Assembly (NCBI GenBank): GCA_040081465.1
Contig: JBEBGL010000003.1
Span: 124,001-188,000 of the forward strand
Direction: 5' to 3'
Length of the DNA stretch: 64,000 nucleotides
From: UBA668 sp040081465
GTDB taxonomy: Bacteria; Actinomycetota; Acidimicrobiia; Acidimicrobiales; Ilumatobacteraceae
In this document: piece after piece, positions 52,208-59,137 of the stretch
Position numbering within the stretch: the stretch's first letter is position 1
How the letters are laid out: each line of letters begins with the position of its first letter
Notes under the pieces: model-generated
Told to the model about the DNA's origin: nothing
The model's database searches: none
The model's input: the letters and a program-made list of their open reading frames with translations, nothing else
Position numbers and translations under genes: made by a program

Positions 52208-52567
52208 ATGACTGAGAATGGCTATGGCAAGGCAGTGCTTGACGATTTGCGGCCGCTCCATCGCGAGCTGCGACACGCGATTCCCGACGTCTATAAGGGT
52301 TTCGGCGAGTTCCACGGTGCGGCCTTTAAACCCGGTGCCCTTGACGGGAAGACCAAGGAGTTGATTGCGTTCGCAATCGCAATCACCGAGCGCTGCGATG
52401 GCTGCATTGCCTCGCACGCCGAAGCTGCCGCCAAGGCTGGCGCGACGTGTCAGGAAGCCGCCGAGGCAGTCGGCGTTGCGATGCTGATGACTGGCGGGCC
52501 AGGCACCATCTATGGCCCCCGGGCATACGCAGCGTTTTGCGAATTCGCTCTCGCGTTCGCTGCCTGA
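52208..52567 (+). CDS. Carboxymuconolactone decarboxylase / AhpD-like protein
   Basis: A 119-residue protein of the AhpD-like family. The redox motif is TERCDGCIASHAEAAAKAG (CxxC followed by SH), typical of alkylhydroperoxidase-like CMD proteins that protect against peroxides. GGAAGAGGAGG lies just upstream of the ATG at 52208, which fixes the start against an earlier in-frame codon. It is the last host protein gene before the tRNA pair. Confidence 0.93.
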   Translation: MTENGYGKAVLDDLRPLHRELRHAIPDVYKGFGEFHGAAFKPGALDGKTKELIAFAIAITERCDGCIASHAEAAAKAGATCQEAAEAVGVAMLMTGGPGTIYGPRAYAAFCEFALAFAA

Positions 52568-52644
52568 CCTGGCGCAAGTCGCTCCCGGCCGGGCAAAGTT
52601 GGAAGGCCCGTTGCTACACTCACCACGCTCTTCGGTGATGCCGA

Positions 52645-52719
52645 TGGGGTGTGGTGTAACTGGCAACACAGCAGATTCTGGATCTGTTATTCAAGGTTCG
52701 ATTCCTTGCACCCCAACCA
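52645..52719 (+). tRNA. tRNA-Gln (anticodon CTG)
   Basis: A complete cloverleaf: acceptor TGGGGTG/CACCCCA, D arm GTGT/ACAC, anticodon stem GCAGA/TCTGT around TTCTGGA, T arm CAAGG/CCTTG with TTCGATT. The discriminator A is at 52716 and CCA is encoded at 52717-52719. A TACACT box at 52615-52620 may be its -10. Confidence 0.93.
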
Positions 52720-52765
52720 GCTCGCCTGATGGCGTGCTCACATAGCCCGCAAGGGCGCGTAGCTT

Positions 52766-52838
52766 GGCCCGTTCGTCTAGAGGCCTAGGACACCACCCTC
52801 TCAAGGTGGCGGCACGGGTTCGAATCCCGTACGGGCTA
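52766..52838 (+). tRNA. tRNA-Glu (anticodon CTC)
   Basis: A 73-base cloverleaf with acceptor GGCCCGT/ACGGGCT (G-U first pair), anticodon stem CCACC/GGTGG around CTCTCAA, and T arm ACGGG/CCCGT with TTCGAAT. No CCA is encoded. The prophage integrase starts 81 bases downstream, so the 3' half is the probable attachment site. Confidence 0.93.
52800..52838 (+). other. Probable prophage attachment site attL
   Basis: Tyrosine integrases of this kind recombine within the 3' end of tRNA genes. The integrase lies immediately after tRNA-Glu and the base composition changes just past 52838. The core limits cannot be set because attR is beyond the window. Confidence 0.5.
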
Positions 52839-52850
52839 CAAAACACCAGG

Positions 52851-52874
52851 TCAGAGGCTATTTTCTGGCTCTGA
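52851..52874 (+). terminator. Hairpin after tRNA-Glu
   Basis: TCAGAG and CTCTGA form a six-base stem around a T-rich loop 12 bases after the tRNA. It may end the tRNA transcript, though there is no T-run after it. Confidence 0.45.
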
Positions 52875-52880
52875 GGGAGT

Positions 52881-52909
52881 CTCCGATAACGTAACCAACT
52901 ATCGGAGGT
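52881..52909 (+). promoter_or_regulatory. Inverted repeat sequestering the integrase ribosome binding site
   Basis: CTCCGATA (52881-52888) and TATCGGAG (52900-52907) are perfect eight-base arms. The right arm includes most of the Shine-Dalgarno GGAGGT (52904-52909), ten bases before the integrase ATG. Folding of the mRNA would hide the ribosome site; as DNA it could be an operator. Confidence 0.6.
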
Positions 52910-52919
52910 AACCACCCTT

Positions 52920-53774
52920 ATGAAGATTCCTGACGAAGATATTAGGGCTTGTGCAGCGGACTGGAAGACTAAAGGTCATGCTCAGGCTACGTGGCGGAGC
53001 TACGAGAGGCATCTAAAAGCCTTCCGTAGCCAGGGACACACCCTAAGCCTTTTGGAGGCTCGCGAATGGCTCGCAGGGAAGAAGTCGGTACATGAAGCGC
53101 GTATGGCAGGACGAGCGCTCAAGCACTACTCAAAGTGGTCGTCAGAGGAGTACGACGAAGTAGACGAGTACGCCAAGCTTCTTCTTCCCAAGCAGCCGCC
53201 AGCGACGAAGAACACGGTTGCGACCCTAGAGGACGTAGAAAAGCTCTTAGCCGTCTGTACTAGGTCGAGCGACGAGATTGAGAACTTTCTAGCTCTCCGG
53301 GACGCGGCTCTTGTCCATGTCTTCGCTTGTACAGGTTGCCGACTTGGGGAAGTCTCGCGAATGAACGTCAGCGACCTTGACACGACAACCAAGACGATCA
53401 CCTTGCCTAAGACGAAGAACGGCGATGTTCGCAGGACGCAGCTAACAGCGGACGCGATGCGCGCAATACGGCGCTACCAGCGCGTTGCTCCGCCAATCTC
53501 TGAGCTAGTCCTATTCGTGACTTGGACCAACCGCAGAATGTCAGCGGACGCAATCCGTAAAGCCATTACGCGACGTTGTAAAGCAGCAGGAGTCAACATC
53601 ACTCCGCATAGTTTCCGTCGCGGTTTCGCGATGCTCTGGCTACGGCGCGGCGGCAGCGAGACGCACCTAATGACAATCGCAGGTTGGAAGACGCACTCAA
53701 TGGTTGGGCGTTATGTCAAGGCGGTAGCGGGAGAAGAAGCGCTCTTGGAGCAAGCAAGAATCTTCGACAACTGA
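52920..53774 (+). CDS. int: Phage tyrosine recombinase (integrase)
   Basis: A 284-residue integrase: N-terminal SAM-like core-binding domain (HAQATWRSYERHLKAF) and C-terminal catalytic domain. Catalytic residues are R141 (TGCRLGEV), K166 (TKNGD), H230 and R233 (HSFRRGF), W256 in the usual His/Trp position (AGWKTHS) and Tyr265 (GRYV). It lies 81 bases after tRNA-Glu, so site-specific insertion into this tRNA is likely. GC content and codon use differ from the host genes. It begins the prophage. Confidence 0.95.
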   Translation: MKIPDEDIRACAADWKTKGHAQATWRSYERHLKAFRSQGHTLSLLEAREWLAGKKSVHEARMAGRALKHYSKWSSEEYDEVDEYAKLLLPKQPPATKNTVATLEDVEKLLAVCTRSSDEIENFLALRDAALVHVFACTGCRLGEVSRMNVSDLDTTTKTITLPKTKNGDVRRTQLTADAMRAIRRYQRVAPPISELVLFVTWTNRRMSADAIRKAITRRCKAAGVNITPHSFRRGFAMLWLRRGGSETHLMTIAGWKTHSMVGRYVKAVAGEEALLEQARIFDN

Positions 53775-53841
53775 CCACCACAAGCGCTACAAGCCCCGTA
53801 CAGCGTTCCTAGAGCCGGTAGACGACTCGTAGACCGTCCAT

Positions 53842-54117
53842 TTAGCTACGGGCGATTAACGCAGCGATCACGCTTATAGGCAAACTGAGCGCAGCGAATA
53901 TCACCGCGAACCGAGTCCAATAGGCGACCTTGGCTTCTGCGAGGAACCGCATCGTCTCTTGTTGCTTGTCGTCTCCATGACGAATCATGTAAAGCCAAGC
54001 CTGTTCATGAGGACGAGCCTCGTTCATGGTCCGGATAACAAACGCGTAGGGGTCTTCACCCGGTAGCCGAGTCGTTAGCTTCTTCTTGCGCTTCTGGTTT
54101 GGGTCGTAGTTGGTCAT
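53842..54117 (-). CDS. Small prophage membrane protein (91 aa)
   Basis: A 91-residue protein with a basic N-terminus (NYDPNQKRKKKLTTRLPGED), a helical middle part and a C-terminal transmembrane segment (FAVIFAALSLPISVIAALIA). TACACT at 54126-54131 (read on the - strand) ends eight bases before the ATG, so the mRNA may be leaderless. Its early-region position and membrane tail suggest a lysogenic-conversion or superinfection-exclusion protein, but this is inference. No family recognised. Confidence 0.65.
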   Translation of the reverse strand: MTNYDPNQKRKKKLTTRLPGEDPYAFVIRTMNEARPHEQAWLYMIRHGDDKQQETMRFLAEAKVAYWTRFAVIFAALSLPISVIAALIARS

Positions 54118-54148
54118 AGAAGCCGAGTGTACGGACAGCGTTCCCGCC

Positions 54149-54157
54149 TGTGGATAA
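54149..54157 (-). promoter_or_regulatory. Perfect DnaA-box sequence in prophage early region
   Basis: TTATCCACA on the - strand matches the classical DnaA box exactly and lies in the 5' region of the small membrane protein gene. A single 9-mer can arise by chance, so replication relevance is open. Confidence 0.35.
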
Positions 54158-54192
54158 GTCGGACTCTGTGTGATGAGGCTCAGAACGTCAGA

Positions 54193-54233
54193 AGCCTCGT
54201 ACCGCTCTAAACAGGAGATATCGGTACGAGGCT
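54193..54233. other. 12-bp perfect inverted repeat
   Basis: AGCCTCGTACCG (54193-54204) and CGGTACGAGGCT (54222-54233) flank a 17-base loop in the gap between two leftward prophage genes. It can be the terminator of the zinc-ribbon gene or a protein-binding site. The + strand side is followed by TTGACTT and no T-run. Confidence 0.6.
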
Positions 54234-54280
54234 TTGACTTAACAGCGCTTCTTTACAGCGCTCCGACCGCTAAGCAACGG

Positions 54281-54448
54281 TCAGGACTTGGCGAACGCCC
54301 AATAAGGCGGACCGTCCTTGCGAGGCTCGTTGACGTACCTCGTTAGATGTTGTTGTAAGTGAGAGCCGCACCAGCGGTAGCCGCGTTGCGCGCCACCTTT
54401 ACAGCGCTCTCCGTTGGTCTTAAGCGTCTCGCATTGCTTCCCGTTCAT
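54281..54448 (-). CDS. Small prophage zinc-ribbon protein (55 aa)
   Basis: A 55-residue protein starting MNGKQCETLKTNGERCKGGA, with the pattern C-x7-GxxC ... WCGSHL, a compact Cys3His zinc motif often found in phage and integrative elements. GATAAT at 54455-54460 (read on the - strand) ends six bases before the ATG and TTGAAG lies 15 bases further, so the transcript is probably leaderless. This supports the ATG at 54448 rather than an earlier start. Function unknown. Confidence 0.7.
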   Translation of the reverse strand: MNGKQCETLKTNGERCKGGAQRGYRWCGSHLQQHLTRYVNEPRKDGPPYWAFAKS

Positions 54449-54454
54449 GACTCT

Positions 54455-54481
54455 ATTATCGCGCAGCTTGCCTGACTTCAA
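54455..54481 (-). promoter_or_regulatory. Leftward early promoter of the zinc-ribbon gene
   Basis: On the - strand TTGAAG (54481-54476), 15 bases, GATAAT (54460-54455), then six bases to the ATG. CCAACTAA-type sequences occur nearby in both orientations (54484 and around 54550), possible operator halves in this divergent region. Confidence 0.55.
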
Positions 54482-54581
54482 AACCAACTAACGCGAACGT
54501 GTAAAGGCAATGTTGTTGCACTTGCAATCTGCTTGACGACTTTTGATTAGTTGGGTTCGTGACCTGACCTTGAGAGGTACA

Positions 54582-54923
54582 ATGGTGATTACTTCGGGAC
54601 AGACTGCCGAGACGATGAACCAACTGACGTTGGCCGCGCTGGGAAGCGCTAAATCGCATAGAGAATGCATGGTTTCTATGCTTGCAGCATCGTCCGACCG
54701 AAGACGGCTTGTTAAGCCGTTCTTGCCTCAAGAGAGAACTACCTCTAGACAACTGCTTGACAGCTTGTTTGAGAAGAACATCGCTTCAACAAGCCAACGC
54801 GCACACGTTGCGCTATTGGTTAACGCGGTACAACAAGAACGCGGTCCCCGGAGAGAAGAAACGGCGAGCGAACAGCACGAACCGACCACTTCTCATTCGG
54901 GGGAAACAACGCCGAGCAAGTAG
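54582..54923 (+). CDS. Prophage hypothetical protein, possible DNA-binding (113 aa)
   Basis: A frame of 113 residues starting MVITSGQTAETMNQL, with GAGAGG five bases before the ATG. It contains a helical middle (TTSRQLLDSLFEKNIASTSQ) and a polar, disordered tail. A competing frame (about 54630-54930) reads CLTACLRRTSLQQ and HTLRYWLTRYNKN, which looks like a helix-turn-helix, so either the annotated frame is wrong or a frameshift joins them. Its place, divergent from the leftward early gene, is where a regulator or small terminase would be expected. Confidence 0.4.
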   Translation: MVITSGQTAETMNQLTLAALGSAKSHRECMVSMLAASSDRRRLVKPFLPQERTTSRQLLDSLFEKNIASTSQRAHVALLVNAVQQERGPRREETASEQHEPTTSHSGETTPSK

Positions 54924-54978
54924 CGCGTAAGAAAGTTTCCCGATTCTTTTAGTAGTTGCTGGCTGACGAACAGATGTT

Positions 54979-54994
54979 CTCTACAATAGTAGAG
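54979..54994. promoter_or_regulatory. Operator-like palindrome over the -10 of the HNH gene
   Basis: CTCTAC-AATA-GTAGAG is a perfect inverted repeat that contains TACAAT (54982-54987), a good -10 located eight bases before the HNH gene ATG. A dimer bound here would block the rightward operon. The predicted transcript is leaderless or nearly so. Confidence 0.55.
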
Positions 54995-54995
54995 T

Positions 54996-55370
54996 ATGGC
55001 AAAGCAACCGATTAACCCCGGAAACCTCATGAAGCGTCTTTGTGCTGGCAACAGCGCGGATTGCGCTCGCATCATCTATGTAGGTAGTACCTGTCAAGCC
55101 TGCGACCGGGAGAAGGACCGCCTTAAGCGGCAGCGAGTCGGGGACCGATACGGAGCGAGCCACAAGGCAGCACGCGCCGCAATGGCGCAGTTCGTTGCTA
55201 CAGGCGCGGCGGTTTGTGGACGTTGCGAACGTCCTATCGACGCAAGAGCCAAGTTTCACCTTGACCACTTTGAGGTAGGCGACGGTTGGGAGTACCGCCC
55301 CGCTCATGTCTCTTGTAACTCCCGCGCTGGGCAGAAGAACGGCGCGCTCAAGCGAAGGAGCGTCCGATGA
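54996..55370 (+). CDS. Phage HNH endonuclease
   Basis: A 124-residue protein with four zinc cysteines (CQACDREKD, CGRCERP) and the HNH site FHLDHFEVGDGWEYRPAHVS followed by CNSRAGQKN. Such HNH nucleases are encoded next to terminase genes in HK97-type phages and aid DNA packaging. It begins the rightward run of overlapping genes leading to the structural module. Confidence 0.85.
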   Translation: MAKQPINPGNLMKRLCAGNSADCARIIYVGSTCQACDREKDRLKRQRVGDRYGASHKAARAAMAQFVATGAAVCGRCERPIDARAKFHLDHFEVGDGWEYRPAHVSCNSRAGQKNGALKRRSVR

Positions 55371-55594
55371 AGGTACGCGCTAAGGACGTTTGGAAGACCG
55401 TCAAAGGTTCATCAGAAGATCGACTCAACGCGGGACAACGCCTAGAGCTACGTCAATGGCTTGACGGTCTTGGAATCGACATCAACCGCGTAACGGAAGT
55501 CGCGTTCAATCAGCGCAGGCAAGGTCCGCAGTTGGTGTCATTCACGCTCGTAGACCTCACGACCGTTCCCGAGTGGTTGAGGGACACCCGATGA
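55367..55594 (+). CDS. Prophage hypothetical protein (75 aa)
   Basis: A 75-residue soluble protein (MKVRAKDVWKTVKGSSEDRL) with a helical first half and strand-like end (GPQLVSFTLVDLTTVPEWL). Its ATG overlaps the HNH stop by four bases and its stop overlaps the next ATG. No family is recognised. Confidence 0.65.
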   Translation: MKVRAKDVWKTVKGSSEDRLNAGQRLELRQWLDGLGIDINRVTEVAFNQRRQGPQLVSFTLVDLTTVPEWLRDTR

Positions 55595-55683
55595 TTGCGT
55601 TCGCTCTACTTAGCTACCTAGGAATGGCGCTCTACGCAATCGGCGCGCTCAAGAACTTCGTGAAGGCGCATTGGAAGCCATGA
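55591..55683 (+). CDS. Tiny membrane ORF (30 aa)
   Basis: A 30-residue frame, one hydrophobic helix (MIAFALLSYLGMALYAIGAL) with a basic tail (KNFVKAHWKP). It overlaps both neighbours through ATGA, which supports translation. Function unknown. Confidence 0.5.
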   Translation: MIAFALLSYLGMALYAIGALKNFVKAHWKP

Positions 55684-55832
55684 GAGTGACGAACGCGGAA
55701 CATATCCGTCTTCTCATCACGCCGGACATTCAGCGTTGGTGCTTAGAGAACCGCGTTAAGCCAACTGACATCACGGCATTGGACATCACCGCGGACAGAA
55801 CGAAGGTCATCCACAAAGTAGGTACGCAATGA
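55680..55832 (+). CDS. Prophage small protein (50 aa)
   Basis: A 50-residue frame (MRVTNAEHIRLLITPDIQRW) with a mixed strand/helix look, overlapping its neighbours by ATGA at both ends. No homologue is recognised; the unbroken coupling chain is the main support. Confidence 0.55.
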   Translation: MRVTNAEHIRLLITPDIQRWCLENRVKPTDITALDITADRTKVIHKVGTQ

Positions 55833-55978
55833 AGAACTTAAGGCAGGCACTAGAAGACATCTTGGTGACGGCGGAGCTAGACGAACATCTACCGCGTGAC
55901 CCAAACGCCTTCCTATGGGAAGTCACTCATTGGAACGAAGACCTACCCAACGGGTACGACATCTTGGAGAAGTCGTGA
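55829..55978 (+). CDS. Prophage small protein (49 aa)
   Basis: A 49-residue acidic frame (MKNLRQALEDILVTAELDEH) with Trp/Asn-rich end (AFLWEVTHWNEDLPNGYD). It starts on the stop of the previous ORF and its stop overlaps the GTG start of the zinc-finger protein gene. No family recognised. Confidence 0.55.
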   Translation: MKNLRQALEDILVTAELDEHLPRDPNAFLWEVTHWNEDLPNGYDILEKS

Positions 55979-56415
55979 ACATCTGTCCCGGTTGTGGCTA
56001 CAGCTTCCAACGCCAAAACCCTTTACTGCTAGAGACCTGTAGCAACTGTCTGGAGCGCATGAAGCGCAACGCCAAGGTCCGCAAGGAACAGGAAGAACGT
56101 TGGCTCAGTGTCCGCGAGGACGACAGTTGGTTCACAGAAGACGAGTTCGCTTGGAACTCGTTAACGCATTGCAGGAACGGACACGCCAAAGCAGACCACT
56201 CAGTACGGAAGTACGGATACAACTCGTGCTTGGAGTGCGCGCGTCTACGCGGCGACAACAGAGGACAAGCAGTAGGCGGACAAGCACCGCGTCTCCATTG
56301 CCGTAATGGACATGAGACCGCAGTCCACAGCTACAAGACCGCTAACGGCTTCAACAAGTGTCGCGAGTGCAAGCGACTCCACAAGATCGACTACCGATCA
56401 CGGCAAGCCTCATGA
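55975..56415 (+). CDS. Prophage protein with three zinc-knuckle modules
   Basis: A 146-residue protein starting with GTG on the preceding stop. It has an N-terminal CPGCGY...CSNC zinc ribbon, then two internal repeats of HCRNGH-x(11-12)-NxCxEC (about residues 65-95 and 110-140), followed by RL. The repeats resemble HNH/zinc-ribbon units of phage proteins. A nucleic-acid role near packaging is likely but unproven. Confidence 0.7.
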   Translation: MNICPGCGYSFQRQNPLLLETCSNCLERMKRNAKVRKEQEERWLSVREDDSWFTEDEFAWNSLTHCRNGHAKADHSVRKYGYNSCLECARLRGDNRGQAVGGQAPRLHCRNGHETAVHSYKTANGFNKCRECKRLHKIDYRSRQAS

Positions 56416-56501
56416 TCGACGTTTCTTCTATGCGAAATAGCTCCGGAACCCTGCCCCTCACTTGCTCCCGATTGATTGACACGGCGACCCAAGTTGATTG
56501 A
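56412..56501 (+). CDS. Doubtful tiny ORF (29 aa)
   Basis: A 29-residue frame beginning on the previous stop (MIDVSSMRNSSGTLPLTCSR). It overlaps the next small gene by 26 bases. Only the ATGA coupling supports it; it may simply let ribosomes reach the next start. Confidence 0.25.
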   Translation: MIDVSSMRNSSGTLPLTCSRLIDTATQVD

Positions 56502-56652
56502 TCGAACCTCATTCCGTTACGGGAAACTCACTGTTGTTGAGCGCGCTTGGTCCGCTCAGCGCGTCTACTGGCTATGTCGTTGTAATTGCGGAAGCCTCGT
56601 AGAAAGGCGCGCCGACAAACTCAGAGCAAACAGCAGTTGTGGCTCATGCTGA
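56476..56652 (+). CDS. Small phage zinc-ribbon protein (58 aa)
   Basis: A 58-residue frame from TTG (56476), with TSFRYGKLTVVERAW, YWLCRCNCGSLVE and NSSCGSC. This is the four-cysteine ribbon found at the N-terminus of many phage AP2/HNH-type proteins (RFGRLTV...WLCRCDCG...SCGC), here standing alone and cut just after the last Cys. A second TTG (56494) is possible. Its stop overlaps the terminase ATG by seven bases. Confidence 0.65.
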   Translation: MTRRPKLIDRTSFRYGKLTVVERAWSAQRVYWLCRCNCGSLVERRADKLRANSSCGSC

Positions 56653-58028
56653 CCGCGGGGGAGCGAATTGACTGGATCGCGGACAACTGCCGCGTTCCCA
56701 ATACTGGTAAGCCAATCGAGTTACAGACCTTCCAGACCGACTTCGTTGAATCGTTGTACGGAGACGGAGTTCTAGCAGCCGGTCTCAGCATCCCCAGAGG
56801 GAACGGCAAGACAGGACTCTTGGCTTGCATCGCGCTAGCAGAGTTATTCCTTAACCCTTATGCGCCTGACATCGCTTGCGCGGGTGTCACGTTGGAACAG
56901 AGCGCGAGACCTTCAGGTGTCTACGGAGTCGCCAAGGCGATGGTCCTCGCGAACCCGGACCTACTGAACGCTTGCAAAATCCATCGCAACCACTCCAACC
57001 CCCATATTGAGGTAGCCGGGGGACAGTTGGCTTGCGTAGCTATCAAAGACCCGGACGGATTGCTTGGCGGTAGTTGGTCACTCGCTATCGCTGACGAGTT
57101 TGGTTCTGACGTTTGGACAGACGAGCGTTACGGAAACATTGTTCAGTCAACTGGTAAGCGCGGCGCTGACTCTCGCGTTGTTGGTATCTCAACGCCTAAC
57201 AGCCAACGCTCTGCGATGTTCACCATGCGCGAGAGCTACAAAGCCGGTAGGTCTTCAAGCGCGCTCCGTTGGACAGAGTTCAGCAGCGAAGGCGACCCAG
57301 GCGACCGCGCTACTTGGTTTGAAGCCAATCCAGCGTTGGGCAAGTTCCTTGACATCGCCGCGCTTGAAATGGACTTCCTAGACCGACCGCTCTGGCAATT
57401 CAAGATGATGCGCCTTGGCTTGTGGGTAGATGCCGATTCCGCACAAGGTTGGCTAGGTCTTGAAGGCGCGCAGCATTGGGACAACACCGCGACCGACATT
57501 GAGTTTGATCTAACAGAGCCGGTTTTCATCGGTTGTGACAAGTCGGTACTAGACGACTTAACAGCGGTAGTGGCTCTACAACGCAACGCAGACCGTTGGC
57601 TCTCCAAGTGCTTCATCTTCAAGCCGTCGCCGCGTATCGACCATGCAGCCGTAAGGGACAAGATCAGGGAACTTGCGCGGACCTACAAGGTTGCAGCTAT
57701 CGGATACGACCCGCGCTTCTTCGTGGAATCAGCACAAGACCTAACAGACGAAGGTCTGCCGATGGTCTCTGTCAACCAAGGACCAGGACTCATAGCTCCG
57801 TACCAAACGTTGCATAAGGCGATCACAGAGGAACGCTTCTTCCACGACGAGGACGAAGATTACCGACTTGCGATGTTGTCGGCAGTTCCGAAGATGCAAG
57901 CCAACGGCGGATTCACGTTAAGCAAGAACGCAAGCCGCGTGAAGATCGACGCCGCGGTTGCTACCGCCATCGCGCTGAGCGTCAGCGACATTGAGCCGCC
58001 ACAAACGGAGTTCAAGTTCCTCTTTTGA
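56646..58028 (+). CDS. terL: Phage terminase large subunit
   Basis: A 460-residue packaging motor of the HK97-type terminase family. Walker A is PRGNGKT (residues 50-56), Walker B LAIADE (146-151), the coupling motif STPNSQ follows, and the nuclease domain has FIGCDKSVLDDLTAVVAL and KIDAAVATAIAL with the acidic residues. The ATG at 56646 gives MLTAGERIDWIADNC; a TTG at 56586 would overlap the zinc-ribbon gene more. No small subunit is recognised upstream. Confidence 0.93.
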   Translation: MLTAGERIDWIADNCRVPNTGKPIELQTFQTDFVESLYGDGVLAAGLSIPRGNGKTGLLACIALAELFLNPYAPDIACAGVTLEQSARPSGVYGVAKAMVLANPDLLNACKIHRNHSNPHIEVAGGQLACVAIKDPDGLLGGSWSLAIADEFGSDVWTDERYGNIVQSTGKRGADSRVVGISTPNSQRSAMFTMRESYKAGRSSSALRWTEFSSEGDPGDRATWFEANPALGKFLDIAALEMDFLDRPLWQFKMMRLGLWVDADSAQGWLGLEGAQHWDNTATDIEFDLTEPVFIGCDKSVLDDLTAVVALQRNADRWLSKCFIFKPSPRIDHAAVRDKIRELARTYKVAAIGYDPRFFVESAQDLTDEGLPMVSVNQGPGLIAPYQTLHKAITEERFFHDEDEDYRLAMLSAVPKMQANGGFTLSKNASRVKIDAAVATAIALSVSDIEPPQTEFKFLF

Positions 58029-58034
58029 GTTATC

Positions 58035-58075
58035 TCCCGTTTCGCTACCCCAACCCGCGGGACAATTAACACAAG
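58035..58075 (+). repeat. Duplicated element, copy 1 (before portal)
   Basis: This 41-base segment, beginning TCCCGTTTCGCTACCCCAA and continuing CCGCGGGACAAT, sits directly before the portal ATG. An almost identical segment occurs before the capsid gene at 60186-60226. TCCCG/CGGGA can pair and GACAAT resembles a -10, so it may be a late promoter or a regulatory RNA hairpin. Confidence 0.8.
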
Positions 58076-59137
58076 ATGCATCCGCAATTCGCAACAGCGC
58101 CTTTCTATGGCGCGTTCCCTTTCTCGCTTCCAGCAACGTTTGTCAATGAGACAACCGTCCTTGGTATTCCCGCGCTCTGGTCAGGTGTCAACCTGATTGC
58201 CAACACCGCGGCGAACTGCGCGCCAAAGGTCTTTGACGGATTCGCAGAAGTCGAAGGAACGTTCGTAGACAAACCTGCGCATCACCTAACGCCATACGAG
58301 TTCTACAGCGAGACCGTCAGCCAGCTTGTCTTGAACGGCAACTCATTCCAGTTCATCATCTGGCGCGACAACGGCTTTGAGATTGACTCGCTCGTACCAA
58401 TGCCAGCAGACACAACCGTTCGCTTGGTTGACGGTTACCCGGTCTTTGAGTGGCAAGGGAACGAGTTCAGCGCAGATCAGGTCATTCATCTCCGGGGACT
58501 TACGCAGCCAGGTTCCCCTAAGGGAGTAGGTGTCATCGAAGCGCACAGGCGCGGCTTGGGCATCGTGATTGACCAACAGCAGTTGCAGTCCGCGACTCTC
58601 CGCACAGGCGGCACGCCTTCTGTCGTAATTGAAATGCCAGTTAACGCAAGCAATTGGAACGCAGACAACGCCGCGACCGCTCAAACCGCTTGGGTTGATT
58701 CGTTCGCAGGCGCACAGAAGCGACCAGCGATGGTCCCACAAGGAACGAACGTCACAACGCTTGGACTCAGCGCAGTTGATATGGAGTTCTTGGCTTCTAG
58801 AGCGTTCTCCGTCGCAGAGGTAGCGATGATGCTGGGTCTTGACGCAATGGACTTGAACGCGACCATTAGCGGAGAAGCACAGACCTATCAGAACCTTGAG
58901 ACGCGAGAGACGGCGCGCATGAAGCGCATTGCGCCTTGGTTCCAGCGCATTGAACAGAAGTTCAACGAATACCTAGCGCCTACGCAGCGAGCCAAGTTCA
59001 TCTCAGAACGTCAGCTACGCACAGACACGAAGGCGCGCTACGAGTCCTACAACATCGCACTAGAAGCCGGATTCCTAACCGTCAACGAAGTTCGCGAGTT
59101 GGAAGGCAGACCACCACTACAGGAGCAAGCAGCATGA
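58076..59137 (+). CDS. Phage portal protein (HK97 type)
   Basis: A 353-residue portal protein forming the DNA gate of the capsid. Family features are PALWSGVNLIANTAANCAPK, LVLNGNSFQFIIWRDNG, SADQVIHLRGLT and, near the C-terminus, ERQLRTDTKARYESYNIALE, then AGFLTVNEVRELEGRPPL. It is somewhat shorter than many portals (about 400). It overlaps the next small gene by four bases. Confidence 0.92.
   Translation: MHPQFATAPFYGAFPFSLPATFVNETTVLGIPALWSGVNLIANTAANCAPKVFDGFAEVEGTFVDKPAHHLTPYEFYSETVSQLVLNGNSFQFIIWRDNGFEIDSLVPMPADTTVRLVDGYPVFEWQGNEFSADQVIHLRGLTQPGSPKGVGVIEAHRRGLGIVIDQQQLQSATLRTGGTPSVVIEMPVNASNWNADNAATAQTAWVDSFAGAQKRPAMVPQGTNVTTLGLSAVDMEFLASRAFSVAEVAMMLGLDAMDLNATISGEAQTYQNLETRETARMKRIAPWFQRIEQKFNEYLAPTQRAKFISERQLRTDTKARYESYNIALEAGFLTVNEVRELEGRPPLQEQAA

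Larger units (their letters stand above)
53800..54410 (+). repeat. Five dispersed copies of ACAGCGYTYY, stoperator-like
   Basis: ACAGCG followed by C/T, T and two pyrimidines occurs at 53800-53809, 54135-54144, 54242-54251, 54255-54264 and 54401-54410, all in the same orientation and mostly intergenic. One lies between the -10 and -35 of the small membrane protein promoter. They could be binding sites for a phage repressor. Enrichment is judged by eye. Confidence 0.4.

Noticed and set aside
54682..54930. 82-codon frame with helix-turn-helix look as the main gene
   Set aside because: It lacks a good start and ribosome site; kept as an alternative under the 54582-54923 entry and as a finding.
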